DNA of 64,000 bases from positions 5,022,001-5,086,000 of the forward strand of contig NZ_CP088022.1 in the NCBI RefSeq assembly GCF_013373795.3, written 5' to 3'. Origin of the DNA: Bradyrhizobium quebecense (GTDB taxonomy: Bacteria > Pseudomonadota > Alphaproteobacteria > Rhizobiales > Xanthobacteraceae). Positions 24,632-33,051 of this stretch are shown here, piece after piece. A model generated the notes under the pieces. The model made no database searches and had not been told where the DNA came from. It saw only the letters and a list, made by a program, of their open reading frames with translations. Both the position numbers and the translations under genes were made by a program. Position 1 is the stretch's first letter, and the number at the start of each line of letters is the position of its first letter.

Positions 24632-26323
24632 TTAGTGCGTCGTGGCGGAGGCCGCGCCGATACCGGTCTGGCTCCTGACGAATTGCGCATCAAAGCCGTC
24701 GCGGTCGATCGCCGCCCGCTTGCTGCGATCCAGGATCGAAAACAACCAGATCCCGGCGAAGGCGATCGCCATCGAGAACAGGGCGGGATTGTCCAGCTTG
24801 ATCGGCGCCGAACCCTTGGCGTAGCCGAGGGTCGCCTCCCACACCGCCGGCGATAGAACGACACCGACCACGGCGCTGATGAGACCGAGGAAGCCGCCGA
24901 TCAGCGCACCCCGCGTCGTCAGCCCCTTCCAGAAGATCGACATCACCAGCACTGGGAAATTGCAGGACGCGGCGATGGCGAACGCAAGGCCGACCATGAA
25001 CGCGACGTTCTGGTTCTCGAACACGATGCCCAGGAAGATCGCGAGCACGCCCAGCACCAGTGTCGCAATTTTCGAGACCCGGATCTCGTCCTGCTCGTTG
25101 GCGGCACCGCGCTTGATCACCATGCCGTAGAGGTCGTGACTGATGGATGATGCACCGGCCAGCGCCAGACCGGACACCACCGCCAGGATGGTGGCAAAGG
25201 CGACCGCCGAGATGAAGCCGAGAAACAGGTTGCCGCCCACCGCGTTCGCGAGATGGATAGCCGCCATGTTCGAGCCGCCTTTGATGGCCGCGATGCCGCT
25301 CTTGGTCTTCTCCAGGATGGAGGCGTCCAGGAACGTCGCATCGGTAGACACCAGCGTGATCGCGCCAAAGCCGATGATGAAGGTCAGAACGTAGAAATAG
25401 CCGATGAAGCCCGTGGCATAGAACACCGATTTGCGGGCAGCCTGGGCGTCCTTCACCGTGAAGAAGCGCATCAGGATGTGCGGCAGGCCGGCTGTTCCGA
25501 ACATCAGCGCGAGGCCGAGCGAGATCGCCGACAACGGATTGGAGATCAGACTGCCGGGCTCCATGATTGCGATCTTCTTGGGATGCACCTCGGTCGCCTT
25601 GGCGAACAGCGCTTCCGGGCTGAACCCGAATTTGTAGAGAACGGCTCCGGCCATGAACGTCGCGCCCGCAAGCAGCAACACCGCCTTGATGATCTGCACC
25701 CAGGTTGTTGCTTTCATTCCCCCGAAGGTCACGTAGATCATCATCAGACCGCCGACCAGGACGACCGCGATCCAGTAGTCGAGACCGAACAGCAACTGGA
25801 TCAGCTTGCCGGCCCCGACCATCTGGGCGATCAAGTAGAACGCAACGGTGACCAGCGAGCCGCACGCCGCCAGGATGCGGATGTCGGTCTGTCCAAGTCG
25901 GAACGACGTGACGTCGGCGAAGGTGAACTTGCCGAGATTGCGCAGCTGTTCGGCAATCAGGAAGGTCACGATCGGCCAGCCCACGAGCCAGCCCACCGAA
26001 TAGATCAGGCCATCATAACCGGAGGTATAGACGAGGCCCGAGATGCCGAGGAAGGAGGCCGCCGACATATAGTCACCGGCGATCGCCAGCCCGTTCTGGA
26101 AACCGGTGATTCCACCACCGGCCGAGTAGAAGTCCGCAGCCGACGCGGTCCGTTTTGCGGCCCAATAGGTGATGACGAGCGTCAGCATGACGAAGCCTAC
26201 GAACATGCCGATCGCCGACCAGTTGATCGCCTGCTTTGAGCCGCCATCAATGGTACCCGCGGCAAGCGCGAACGTCGGCATGCCGACGAGGAGAAGCGTC
26301 AGGAGCCAGGAGACCTTTTTCAT
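24632..26323 (-). CDS. actP: Acetate-type cation/solute symporter (SSS family)
   Basis: About 563 residues, a sodium:solute symporter of the ActP group. An N-terminal signal-like segment ([16 protein letters not shown]) precedes 13 or so membrane helices. Family stretches include [30 protein letters not shown], read in parts, and [15 protein letters not shown], which mark the acetate/short-chain carboxylate branch. The start at 26323 overlaps the DUF485 stop by 4 bp (ATGA), as in the E. coli yjcH-actP order. The likely role is uptake of acetate or a related monocarboxylate. Confidence 0.92.
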   Translation of the reverse strand: MKKVSWLLTLLLVGMPTFALAAGTIDGGSKQAINWSAIGMFVGFVMLTLVITYWAAKRTASAADFYSAGGGITGFQNGLAIAGDYMSAASFLGISGLVYTSGYDGLIYSVGWLVGWPIVTFLIAEQLRNLGKFTFADVTSFRLGQTDIRILAACGSLVTVAFYLIAQMVGAGKLIQLLFGLDYWIAVVLVGGLMMIYVTFGGMKATTWVQIIKAVLLLAGATFMAGAVLYKFGFSPEALFAKATEVHPKKIAIMEPGSLISNPLSAISLGLALMFGTAGLPHILMRFFTVKDAQAARKSVFYATGFIGYFYVLTFIIGFGAITLVSTDATFLDASILEKTKSGIAAIKGGSNMAAIHLANAVGGNLFLGFISAVAFATILAVVSGLALAGASSISHDLYGMVIKRGAANEQDEIRVSKIATLVLGVLAIFLGIVFENQNVAFMVGLAFAIAASCNFPVLVMSIFWKGLTTRGALIGGFLGLISAVVGVVLSPAVWEATLGYAKGSAPIKLDNPALFSMAIAFAGIWLFSILDRSKRAAIDRDGFDAQFVRSQTGIGAASATTH

Positions 26324-26622
26324 GGGCGGTTCTCCTCGACAATCTTGCGAACGAGGACGTCGTAGCTGGAATTCGCCTGGCGCACGTAGATGCCCGTCAG
26401 CACAAAGGCGAGCACGATGACGGACAAGCCGATCGGAATGCCGATCGTCATCACGCCGCTGCCCAGTGGCGTGCCCAGAAACTTGGGAGCGTAGGCCACC
26501 AGTAGGATGAAGCCGAAATAGACGACAAGCATGATCAGCGACAACCTCCAACCCAGCGACGACCGTCGACGCACGAGTTCCTGGTAGTTCGGATCGCGTT
26601 CAATCCTTGCGAGATTAATCAC
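26320..26622 (-). CDS. yjcH: DUF485 inner-membrane protein (YjcH-like)
   Basis: 100 residues with two membrane helices ([20 protein letters not shown] and [19 protein letters not shown]) and the family N-terminus [19 protein letters not shown]485 proteins nearly always precede an ActP-type symporter and are co-translated with it, as here. The function is not known; they may help assembly of the carrier. A FixK/FNR-like palindrome lies about 95 bp upstream of its start. Confidence 0.9.
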   Translation of the reverse strand: MINLARIERDPNYQELVRRRSSLGWRLSLIMLVVYFGFILLVAYAPKFLGTPLGSGVMTIGIPIGLSVIVLAFVLTGIYVRQANSSYDVLVRKIVEENRP

Positions 26623-27009
26623 ATCAATGATCCCTTGGGGTTCTTCCGGTTGAGACGTCCCCCTTGTATGGCGAGGGTTCAGCTAGTCTGTATTGCGTCG
26701 ATCGACCGGCTCTATGATCCAGATCAAAAATGCGACCCGCGATAGACATCGTGCAGGTCAGGCGGCCACGGGGACAACGGCCACGACTTGCCGGCGAAGC
26801 CGGCTATCCCTCGCTTTTCCCGCTCAAGTGGTCTGAAGCAGCGTCCTGGCGAGGCGCTTTCCGGCGGTCCCTGGAAGCGCGCGTCAACATCATGGCCGGA
26901 TTTGCCGGCACCCCGCGCAGGAGATTTTCACGCGCACGCCGGACTCCAAGCCGGACGGCTGGGCCGTAGCCCCTCGCCAGTTGCCCCGCGCCAGCAAGGC
27001 ACCGCCGGA
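26623..27009. other. Intergenic stretch: promoter region of the symporter operon
   Basis: About 390 bp between the yjcH start and the stop of the MarR gene. It holds the FNR/FixK-like palindrome at 26,714 and, near 26,788-26,806, a GCCGGC-GAA-GCCGGC hairpin that may end the MarR transcript. No gene is supported. Confidence 0.45.
26714..26727 (-). promoter_or_regulatory. FNR/FixK-type box upstream of yjcH-actP
   Basis: ATGATCCAGATCAA matches the FNR/FixK consensus TTGAT-N4-ATCAA at 9 of 10 fixed positions. Its centre is about 98 bp upstream of the yjcH start, suiting a class II activator site with a transcription start near 26,680. In Bradyrhizobium such sites would be read by FixK2-type regulators. 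A single 14-mer can arise by chance. Confidence 0.5.
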
Positions 27010-27519
27010 CTAGCGAAGGTGCTGGCCCTTGTTTGTCGGCAACGGGCAATTGGTACAGACACGGTCATCGCACATCCGGCAGATCGTGAAGCGATCCATC
27101 TCGGAAGTGTCCTGCCTAGCCAGCAGCTCCCGGATCAATGTTCCAAGCTGTTTCCGCTCGGCCGACGACAGCACATCGAGCAATGACGTCACGGCCGAAA
27201 TCCGCGACGCCAGCAGTTCGTTCCGGGACGCGGCGCCGGTCGCCGTCAGGTGCAAGGCGACCTCGCGGCCGTCCTTGCCAGGACGACGTTCGACAAGCCG
27301 ATCCGAGACCAGACGATCCACCAGCCGGACCGTTCCGGAATGCGACAGGCCGAGGATCCGCCTCAGCTTGTCGTTGGTCATGCCCTGGCCATAGCCGATG
27401 ACGATGAGGGCCGCGGGTGTCTCGCCGCCGCGGCCGACGACCTCGCGCGCGCCCTGCTCGATACGGTCCATGACGGCGAGCGACAGCGCGCCCAGCAGAT
27501 TGGCGATTCCGTTTTCCAT
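27010..27519 (-). CDS. MarR-family regulator with cysteine-rich C-terminus
   Basis: 169 residues. The MarR winged HTH is central, with TNDKLRRILGLSHSGTVRLV as recognition region and RRPGKDGREVALHLTATG as wing. Unlike most MarR proteins it ends with FTICRMCDDRVCTNCPLP: four cysteines as CxxC-x4-C-x2-C, which could bind zinc or a redox-active cluster. The ATG at 27517-27519 is preferred to an upstream in-frame start that would overlap the operator. It is divergent from the epoxide-hydrolase-like gene with two palindromes between, so it probably represses both itself and that gene. Confidence 0.88.
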   Translation of the reverse strand: MENGIANLLGALSLAVMDRIEQGAREVVGRGGETPAALIVIGYGQGMTNDKLRRILGLSHSGTVRLVDRLVSDRLVERRPGKDGREVALHLTATGAASRNELLASRISAVTSLLDVLSSAERKQLGTLIRELLARQDTSEMDRFTICRMCDDRVCTNCPLPTNKGQHLR

Positions 27520-27532
27520 GCGGTGAATAATA

Positions 27533-27585
27533 TGTGCGCTGCGCACAAAAAACAACTTGACCTGATATGTGCGCTACGCACATAT
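27533..27585. promoter_or_regulatory. Twin palindromic operators between MarR and hydrolase genes
   Basis: TGTGCGC-T-GCGCACA at 27533-27547 and ATATGTGCG-CTA-CGCACATAT at 27565-27585 (perfect 9-bp arms). They share the core TGTGCGCt(a/-)CGCACA and lie 35 bp centre to centre. The first is directly upstream of the MarR start and the second in the hydrolase promoter. The regulator is inferred from position. Confidence 0.8.
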
Positions 27586-27625
27586 TTGCCGGGAGAGCAC
27601 CAACGACGGAAAAATGGAGAGAGCG

Positions 27626-28525
27626 ATGACGATCCGAAGCGCCGCATTGGCCACGCCTGACGCCGCCGGCAGCGAGCCCACCCTGAAATACGTCCACGCC
27701 AACGGCGTGCGGTTTGCCTATCTCGAACAGGGCAGCGGACCGCTCGTCATGTTCATGCACGGCTTTCCCGACAACGCCTGGTCGTACCGCAAGCAGCTGC
27801 AGGTGTTCGCGGATGCCGGCTACCGCGCGGTCGCGCCGTTCCTGCGCGGCTATGCGCCGACCGAGATTCCGGCCGACGGCATCTTCGATCCGATCGCGCT
27901 GGGCCAGGATCTCGAAGCGCTGATCGCGGCGCTGAGCGACGACGGACAGGCGCACGTCGTCGGCATGGATTGGGGCGGCACGTCGACGTTCCAGGTGCTC
28001 GCCACGGCGCCGTCGGCGATCAAGGCCGCGGTGGTCATGAACACCGCGCACCCGATCACAATCGCGAGCCTCAGGAGCGATCCCGATGCCGTTCGATCGG
28101 TCTTCCATGTCTATTTCTTTACGGTGCCTGGCGCTCACTCGGCGGTCAACATCGAGGGACTTCCCTTCGTCGACTACCTTTGGAGGTTGTGGTCGCCAAC
28201 CCTGGAGAACGACGAGCATCTCCGCTCGGTCAAGGAGACGCTCAGCTCTCCCGGCACCATGAAGGCGGCGCTGAAATACTACAATGGCCTGGTCGATGCG
28301 GGCGTTGCGGGGCGCCTGCCGATCAACGACATGCATACGCCGACGCTGACGATTTATGGCGGCAACGATCCGACAGCGCGGTATTCGATGAAGGAAGAGC
28401 CGCTGTTCAAGGGGCCACATCAGCGCGTTGTCCTGCCCGATGTCGGGCACTTCCCGCACCTCGAGCGTGAGGCCGAGGTCACCGGTCTGATCATGGACTG
28501 GTTCAAGACCCACGCCGCCGGCTGA
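27626..28525 (+). CDS. Alpha/beta hydrolase, epoxide-hydrolase/dehalogenase type
   Basis: 299 residues. The oxyanion motif HGFPDNAWSYRKQ, the nucleophile elbow GMDWGG with aspartate rather than serine, the acid in YGGNDPTA and the His in DVGHFPHLE define the epoxide hydrolase or haloalkane dehalogenase class. The cap domain lies between about 130 and 220. The ATG at 27626 follows GGAGAG and is preferred over an earlier start near the operator. Controlled by the divergent MarR protein by inference. An isocitrate-lyase-family gene follows 65 bp downstream and may be co-transcribed. Confidence 0.88.
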   Translation: MTIRSAALATPDAAGSEPTLKYVHANGVRFAYLEQGSGPLVMFMHGFPDNAWSYRKQLQVFADAGYRAVAPFLRGYAPTEIPADGIFDPIALGQDLEALIAALSDDGQAHVVGMDWGGTSTFQVLATAPSAIKAAVVMNTAHPITIASLRSDPDAVRSVFHVYFFTVPGAHSAVNIEGLPFVDYLWRLWSPTLENDEHLRSVKETLSSPGTMKAALKYYNGLVDAGVAGRLPINDMHTPTLTIYGGNDPTARYSMKEEPLFKGPHQRVVLPDVGHFPHLEREAEVTGLIMDWFKTHAAG

Positions 28526-28590
28526 ACAGGCACGCCGCAACCAGCGGCCACGGCAGTCTTTCGAATTCTCTCCAACCAGGAGTGCGCGCA

Positions 28591-29394
28591 ATGGACGCCA
28601 CGACACAGCAGCAATACGCCGAAGCATTTCATGCTCTTCACAGGACGGGCGATCCGCTCATCCTGTTCAATGCCTGGGACGTCGCCACCGCCAAGGCGAT
28701 CGCCAAGACCTCGCCGGCGGTGGCGACCAGCAGCGGCGCGGTGGCGTCCGCGCTCGGCTTTGCCGACGGCGAAAATGCCCCGCTCGACATCGTGGAAGGC
28801 CTGGTCTCGCGGATGACCGCTTCCGTCCCGGTTCCGGTATCGATCGATCTGGAGGCCGGATATGGCGACACCGCGGACGCCGCCGCGCATTCGGCGGCGA
28901 GGATCCTGAAGGCCGGCGCGATCGGCATCAATATCGAGGACGGGCTTGCCGGCGGCAAGCGGCAGCTCGTCCATCCCGAGCAGCATGCCGCGAAGATCAG
29001 GGCCGTGCGGAACTCCGCGCAACAGCTCGGCATTCACCTCTTCATCAATGCGCGAACCGATCCGTTTCTGCTGAAGTTCGGCTCGCCGGAGCAATGCCTG
29101 AATGAAGCGGCACGCCGCGCGAAGCTCTATGCCGATGCCGGCGCCGACGGAATTTTTGTACCGGGGCTCACCGACCTCGCGCTGATCGAGCGGCTCGTTC
29201 AACTGACGCCGCTGCCGGTCAACATCATGGTGACGCGGGGCGTTCCCGAAATCCCGGAGCTTGCCCGCGCCGGCGTGCGCCGGGTCAGCCTTGGGCCATG
29301 GCCGATGATGGCGGCGATGCGCGTCATCGGAGAGGCCGCCGCCGCGGTCGTCACGAGCAGGCAATACGGCACGTTTCTGCAGCCGAACGCCTGA
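28591..29394 (+). CDS. Isocitrate lyase / PEP mutase superfamily protein
   Basis: 267 residues, a TIM-barrel lyase. Typical stretches are LILFNAWDVATAKAI, SIDLEAGYG (metal-binding Asp/Glu), INIEDGLAGGKRQLV and LFINARTDPFL. The EDK-NS signature of true PEP mutase is absent, so it is more likely a 2-methylisocitrate-lyase-like or oxaloacetate-hydrolase-like member; the substrate is unknown. The ATG at 28591 follows CCAGGAG. Same direction as the epoxide hydrolase-like gene. Confidence 0.82.
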   Translation: MDATTQQQYAEAFHALHRTGDPLILFNAWDVATAKAIAKTSPAVATSSGAVASALGFADGENAPLDIVEGLVSRMTASVPVPVSIDLEAGYGDTADAAAHSAARILKAGAIGINIEDGLAGGKRQLVHPEQHAAKIRAVRNSAQQLGIHLFINARTDPFLLKFGSPEQCLNEAARRAKLYADAGADGIFVPGLTDLALIERLVQLTPLPVNIMVTRGVPEIPELARAGVRRVSLGPWPMMAAMRVIGEAAAAVVTSRQYGTFLQPNA

Positions 29395-29429
29395 GGCGGG
29401 AAAACGCCAGCCCCCTCTTTCCGCAGTTC

Positions 29430-29514
29430 GTCATTGCGAGGAGCGAAGCGACGAAGCAATCCATCCCTCCATGCATGAGGAGAGATGGATTGCTTCGCTT
29501 CGCTCGCAACGACG
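29430..29514. repeat. Interspersed palindromic repeat, GTCATTGCGAGGAGC family
   Basis: Arms TCATTGCGAGGAGCGAAGCG, continuing to GAAGCAATCCAT, and the inverse ATGGATTGCTTCGC continuing to GCAACGACG, around a short loop. This is a widespread alphaproteobacterial palindrome; the 85-bp unit is nearly complete. It separates the lyase gene from the ThDP gene pair and could act as a terminator or RNA stabiliser. Confidence 0.8.
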
Positions 29515-29630
29515 GGGATATACAAATCCGGTATAGCTGCGCGAGCCAGATGCGAAGGGGATCAAGGCTGCTCGCGCGGTAAAGGGCTTCGGTGAGGACG
29601 CGCCACTGCGCGCCCCTAGCCGAGGCCACG

Positions 29631-30188
29631 ATGGACCAGATTGCCGTTCACCAGGACGACGCCACCGGCACCGACTGGCCGGTTGCGATCTACCGCACGC
29701 TGAAGAATTTTGGCGTCGCGCAAGTGTCCTACGTTCCCGATGCCGGACACTCGAAGCTGATCAAGCTGTCGCACGCCGATGCCGACATCAAGACCACGGT
29801 GCTGACGACCGAGGAGGAAGGCGTGGCATTGTCCGCCGGCGCCTGGCTCGGCGGCGATCGCGCAGTGCTGTTGATGCAATCGAGCGGCGTCGGCAATTGC
29901 GTCAACATGCTGTCGCTGATGGCGAGCTGCCGCTTTCCGCTGCTCACGCTGGTGACGATGCGCGGCGAATGGGCCGAGTTCAATCCCTGGCAGATCCCGA
30001 TGGGCCGTGCGACACCGCAGGCCTTCGAGATCATGGGCACCACCGTGCTGCGGCTGGAGAACCCCGATGACGCCGAGGAAGTGATCTCGGCCGCCGCCTC
30101 ACTCGCCTATGACGGCGACCAGCAGGTCGCGGTGCTGATCTCGCAGCGGATGATCGGCCGCAAGAAGTGGACCAGGGAGACGCATTGA
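29631..30188 (+). CDS. ThDP decarboxylase, alpha (Pyr-domain) subunit
   Basis: 185 residues, the Pyr half of a split ThDP decarboxylase of the sulfopyruvate/phosphonopyruvate-decarboxylase type (ComD-like). Visible are YVPDAGHSKLIKL, the activating glutamate in VLTTEEEGVALSAG, and QSSGVGNCVNMLSLM. Its stop overlaps the start of the beta subunit (TGATG), so the two are translationally coupled and very probably form an alpha/beta complex. Substrate unknown; the genes around it point to no known coenzyme M or phosphonate pathway. Confidence 0.85.
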   Translation: MDQIAVHQDDATGTDWPVAIYRTLKNFGVAQVSYVPDAGHSKLIKLSHADADIKTTVLTTEEEGVALSAGAWLGGDRAVLLMQSSGVGNCVNMLSLMASCRFPLLTLVTMRGEWAEFNPWQIPMGRATPQAFEIMGTTVLRLENPDDAEEVISAAASLAYDGDQQVAVLISQRMIGRKKWTRETH

Positions 30189-30781
30189 TGTCAGCGCCAA
30201 CAGATACTCTCGACCGCCGCGCCGCCGTGAAGGCGTTGCTCGCTGAGCGCGGCGACCTGCTCGTGATCTCCGGTCTGGGCTCCTCGTCCTATGACGTGTT
30301 CGACGCCGGCGAGCACGCGAGCAATTTCTATCTCTGGGGCGCGATGGGCGGCGCCGCGATGGTCGGGCTCGGCCTTGCGCTGGCGCAGCCGAAGCGCCCG
30401 GTGCTGGTCGTCACCGGCGACGGCGAGCAGCTGATGGGGATCGGCAGCCTCTTGACCATTGCGACCAAGCAGCCCGGCAATCTCTCGATCGCGGTGCTCG
30501 ACAACGGCCATTTCGGCGAGACCGGGATGCAGCTCAGCCATTCCGGCTTAGGGGCGAGGCTCGAGGTGATCGCGAGCGGCGCGGGCATCGGCAATGTCTC
30601 CGACATCGCCGACATGGCCGGCATCGAGCGCTTCCGCGCGAGCCTGCGCGATCTCGCTGGCGGTCCGCGGCTGGCGCGCATCCGCATCGCGGCCGGCGAA
30701 GTCGAGCGCGCGCTGCCGCCGCGCGACGGCACCTATCTGAAGAACCGTTTCCGCGGCCATCTCGGTTTCCAGGTGAAGTGA
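30188..30781 (+). CDS. ThDP decarboxylase, beta (PP-domain) subunit
   Basis: 197 residues, the ThDP/Mg-binding half (ComE-like). The motif GDGEQLMGIGSL...DNGHFGETG supplies the Mg ligands Asp and Asn. The start ATG overlaps the alpha-subunit stop by one base. A divergent-ended LysR gene lies 13 bp downstream in convergent orientation. Together with the alpha subunit it makes a complete active site at the interface. The acceptor is probably a small 2-oxo acid; no partner aldehyde dehydrogenase gene is adjacent. Confidence 0.85.
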   Translation: MSAPTDTLDRRAAVKALLAERGDLLVISGLGSSSYDVFDAGEHASNFYLWGAMGGAAMVGLGLALAQPKRPVLVVTGDGEQLMGIGSLLTIATKQPGNLSIAVLDNGHFGETGMQLSHSGLGARLEVIASGAGIGNVSDIADMAGIERFRASLRDLAGGPRLARIRIAAGEVERALPPRDGTYLKNRFRGHLGFQVK

Positions 30782-30794
30782 TGCGAAGCCGCGC

Positions 30795-31718
30795 TCAGGC
30801 GAGCTGGATATCCCAGAGCCCCTCGGCGCGGCACGCGGCGACCTCGTCGCGCAGCAATTTTGCGATCAGCGTGATGGCGTTGGAGCCGGGATGCTCGACC
30901 GGCGAGGCCAGGGTCAGCTCGCGCCGTGGCGCGGGCCGCGCGATCGGCGCGGTCTCGAGCCGGCCGTCGGCAACCTCGCCGCGCACCGAGGACGGCGGCA
31001 GCATGGTGTATCCGAGCCCCTCCTCGACCAGGCTCGTCAGCACGCGGAACGAATCCGCCTCGAGCTTGACGTCGAGCGTGACCTTCTTCTTCGCCGCCGC
31101 ATGCTCGATCATGGCGCGGAGCCCGTGCGAATGACTTGGCAGCACCAGGCGCTGGCGCAGCAGCCAGCCGATATCGACCTGCTTCTTCTGCTTCAGCCCG
31201 CTGCCGCGCGGGCCAACCGCGACGATCGAGTCGCGGCCGAGGCTCTGCACCGCCAGGTGCAGATCGACCGACGGGCCGTAGATCACCGCAAGGTCCATCT
31301 CGCCGCGATGCAGCCACTCGATCAGATGGCCGCTGTAGCTTTCGACGATGCAGAGCGAGATGCCGGGATAGCGTTCCACCGTGCGCCGCGCCAGCCGCGC
31401 CGAAATCACGCAGCTCACCGTCGGCACCAGCCCGAGCACGACGCGCCCGGACGGCGCACCGCCCGCGGACTGGATGTCGTCGCGGATCTGGTCGATCTGC
31501 CGCACGATACCGCCGGTGCGCGCGAGCAGCAGCCGGCCGGCATCGGTCAGCACCATGCCGCGGCCGTTGCGCGTGAACAGTTCGGTGCGCAGCTCGTGCT
31601 CGAGCAGCTTGATCTGCCGGCTCAGCGCCGGCTGCGCGACCCGCAGGGTATCGGATGCCTTGCTCAGACTCCCGAGTTCCGCGACGCACGCAAAGGTCCT
31701 AAGCTGGCGGAAATCCAT
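30795..31718 (-). CDS. LysR-family regulator of the acyl-CoA gene cluster
   Basis: 307 residues from MDFRQLRTFACVAELGS. The winged HTH covers 1-60 (SKASDTLRVAQPALSRQIKLLE) with the RNGRGMVLTDAG wing; the effector domain starts around 90 (GRVVLGLVPTVS). It is divergent from the acyl-CoA dehydrogenase gene with a canonical T-N11-A box between, so it is very likely that operon's activator, responding to a pathway intermediate. A start three codons upstream is also possible. Confidence 0.9.
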   Translation of the reverse strand: MDFRQLRTFACVAELGSLSKASDTLRVAQPALSRQIKLLEHELRTELFTRNGRGMVLTDAGRLLLARTGGIVRQIDQIRDDIQSAGGAPSGRVVLGLVPTVSCVISARLARRTVERYPGISLCIVESYSGHLIEWLHRGEMDLAVIYGPSVDLHLAVQSLGRDSIVAVGPRGSGLKQKKQVDIGWLLRQRLVLPSHSHGLRAMIEHAAAKKKVTLDVKLEADSFRVLTSLVEEGLGYTMLPPSSVRGEVADGRLETAPIARPAPRRELTLASPVEHPGSNAITLIAKLLRDEVAACRAEGLWDIQLA

Positions 31719-31749
31719 ACTTGCCAATCCTGGAAGGCAGGTTCATACG

Positions 31750-31768
31750 CTATAACAAAACAGCATAG
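31750..31768. promoter_or_regulatory. LysR-type box (CTAT-N11-ATAG)
   Basis: CTAT at 31750-31753, eleven bases, and ATAG at 31765-31768 give the T-N11-A dyad recognised by LysR regulators. It lies 32 bp before the LysR start and 103 bp before the dehydrogenase start, the usual place for the recognition site of a divergent regulator. Confidence 0.65.
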
Positions 31769-31870
31769 GGAGTTTACCGGGACCCCACAACAGCGGGCGT
31801 TTTCCACACGCGAACCGGTTTCCGCTTCGCTCGACAACGCTCTGGCGCAACCTCTCGGCAAAACGAAATC

Positions 31871-33040
31871 ATGACCGCACACGATCAGCACACCGACGAC
31901 CATACAGACATCCGCGACGCCGTCGCAAAGCTCTGCGCGCAGTTTCCCGGCGAATACTGGCGCAAGCTCGACCGCCAGATGGCCTATCCGAAGGAGTTCG
32001 TCGATGCGCTGACGGAGGCCGGCTATCTCTCGGTGCTGATCCCCGAGGAATATGGCGGCGCGGGCCTGAAGCTGTCGGCCGCGGCGGCGATCCTGGAAGA
32101 GATCCAGCGCGCCGGCTGCAATGGCGGCGGCTGCCACGCCCAAATGTACACGATGGGCACCGTGCTGCGGCACGGCAACGACGCGCAGAAGGCGAAGTAT
32201 CTGCCGAAGGTCGCGACCGGCGAATTGCGGCTGCAGGCGTTCGGGGTCACCGAGCCGACCAGCGGCACGGATACCTCGTCGCTGAAGACCTTCGCGCGCC
32301 GCGAGGGAGACCACTACGTCGTCAACGGCCAGAAGATCTGGACCAGCCGCGCCGAATATTCCGACCTGATGATCCTGCTCGCGCGCACCACGCCGAAGGA
32401 GCAGTCCAAGAAGCGCACCGACGGCCTGTCTGTGTTCATCGTCGACATGCGCGAGGTGAAGGGCAAGGGCCTCGAAATTCGCCCGATCCGCACCATGATG
32501 AACCACGCCACCACCGAAGTGTTCTTCACCGACATGAAGGTGCCGGCGGAGAACCTGATCGGCGAGGAAGGCAAGGGCTTTCGCTACATCCTCTCCGGCA
32601 TGAATGCCGAGCGCATCCTGATCGCCGCCGAATGCGTCGGCGATGCCAAGTGGTTCATCCAGAAGGCGACCAACTACGCCAAGGAGCGCAGCGTGTTCGG
32701 CCGGCCGATCGGCCAGAACCAGGGCATCCAGTTCCCGATCGCGAAGGCCTATGCCTCGATGCGCGCGGCCGAATTGATGGTGAAGGAAGCGACCCGCAAA
32801 TACGAGGCCGGGCTCGATTGCGGTGCCGAGGCCAACATGGCCAAGATGCTGGCGGCGGATGCCTCCTGGGAAGCGGCCAATGCCTGCGTGCAGACCCATG
32901 GCGGTTTCGGCTTCGCCGAGGAATACGACGTCGAGCGCAAGTTCCGCGAGACCCGGCTCTACCAGGTGGCGCCGATCTCGACCAATTTGATCCTGTCCTT
33001 CGTCGCCGAGCATGTGCTCGGCATGCCCCGCTCCTATTGA
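31871..33040 (+). CDS. Acyl-CoA dehydrogenase family flavoprotein
   Basis: 389 residues with all three parts of the family: an N-terminal helical domain (YLSVLIPEEYGGAGL), a beta domain (LQAFGVTEPTSGTDTSSL and GQKIWTSRAEYSDL), and a C-terminal four-helix bundle with QTHGGFGFAEEYDVER and the RLYQVAPISTNLI end. FAD-linked desaturation of an acyl-CoA is expected. It heads a run with a CaiB CoA-transferase 11 bp downstream and a hydratase-like gene further on. Substrate unknown, probably a short branched or dicarboxylic acid. Confidence 0.92.
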   Translation: MTAHDQHTDDHTDIRDAVAKLCAQFPGEYWRKLDRQMAYPKEFVDALTEAGYLSVLIPEEYGGAGLKLSAAAAILEEIQRAGCNGGGCHAQMYTMGTVLRHGNDAQKAKYLPKVATGELRLQAFGVTEPTSGTDTSSLKTFARREGDHYVVNGQKIWTSRAEYSDLMILLARTTPKEQSKKRTDGLSVFIVDMREVKGKGLEIRPIRTMMNHATTEVFFTDMKVPAENLIGEEGKGFRYILSGMNAERILIAAECVGDAKWFIQKATNYAKERSVFGRPIGQNQGIQFPIAKAYASMRAAELMVKEATRKYEAGLDCGAEANMAKMLAADASWEAANACVQTHGGFGFAEEYDVERKFRETRLYQVAPISTNLILSFVAEHVLGMPRSY

Positions 33041-33051
33041 GTTCTCAGATC

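Noticed and set aside
28591..30781. Phosphonate biosynthesis pair (PEP mutase plus phosphonopyruvate decarboxylase)
   Set aside because: The lyase-family protein lacks the EDK-NS signature of PEP mutase, and the two loci are separated by a repeat; no other phosphonate gene is seen.
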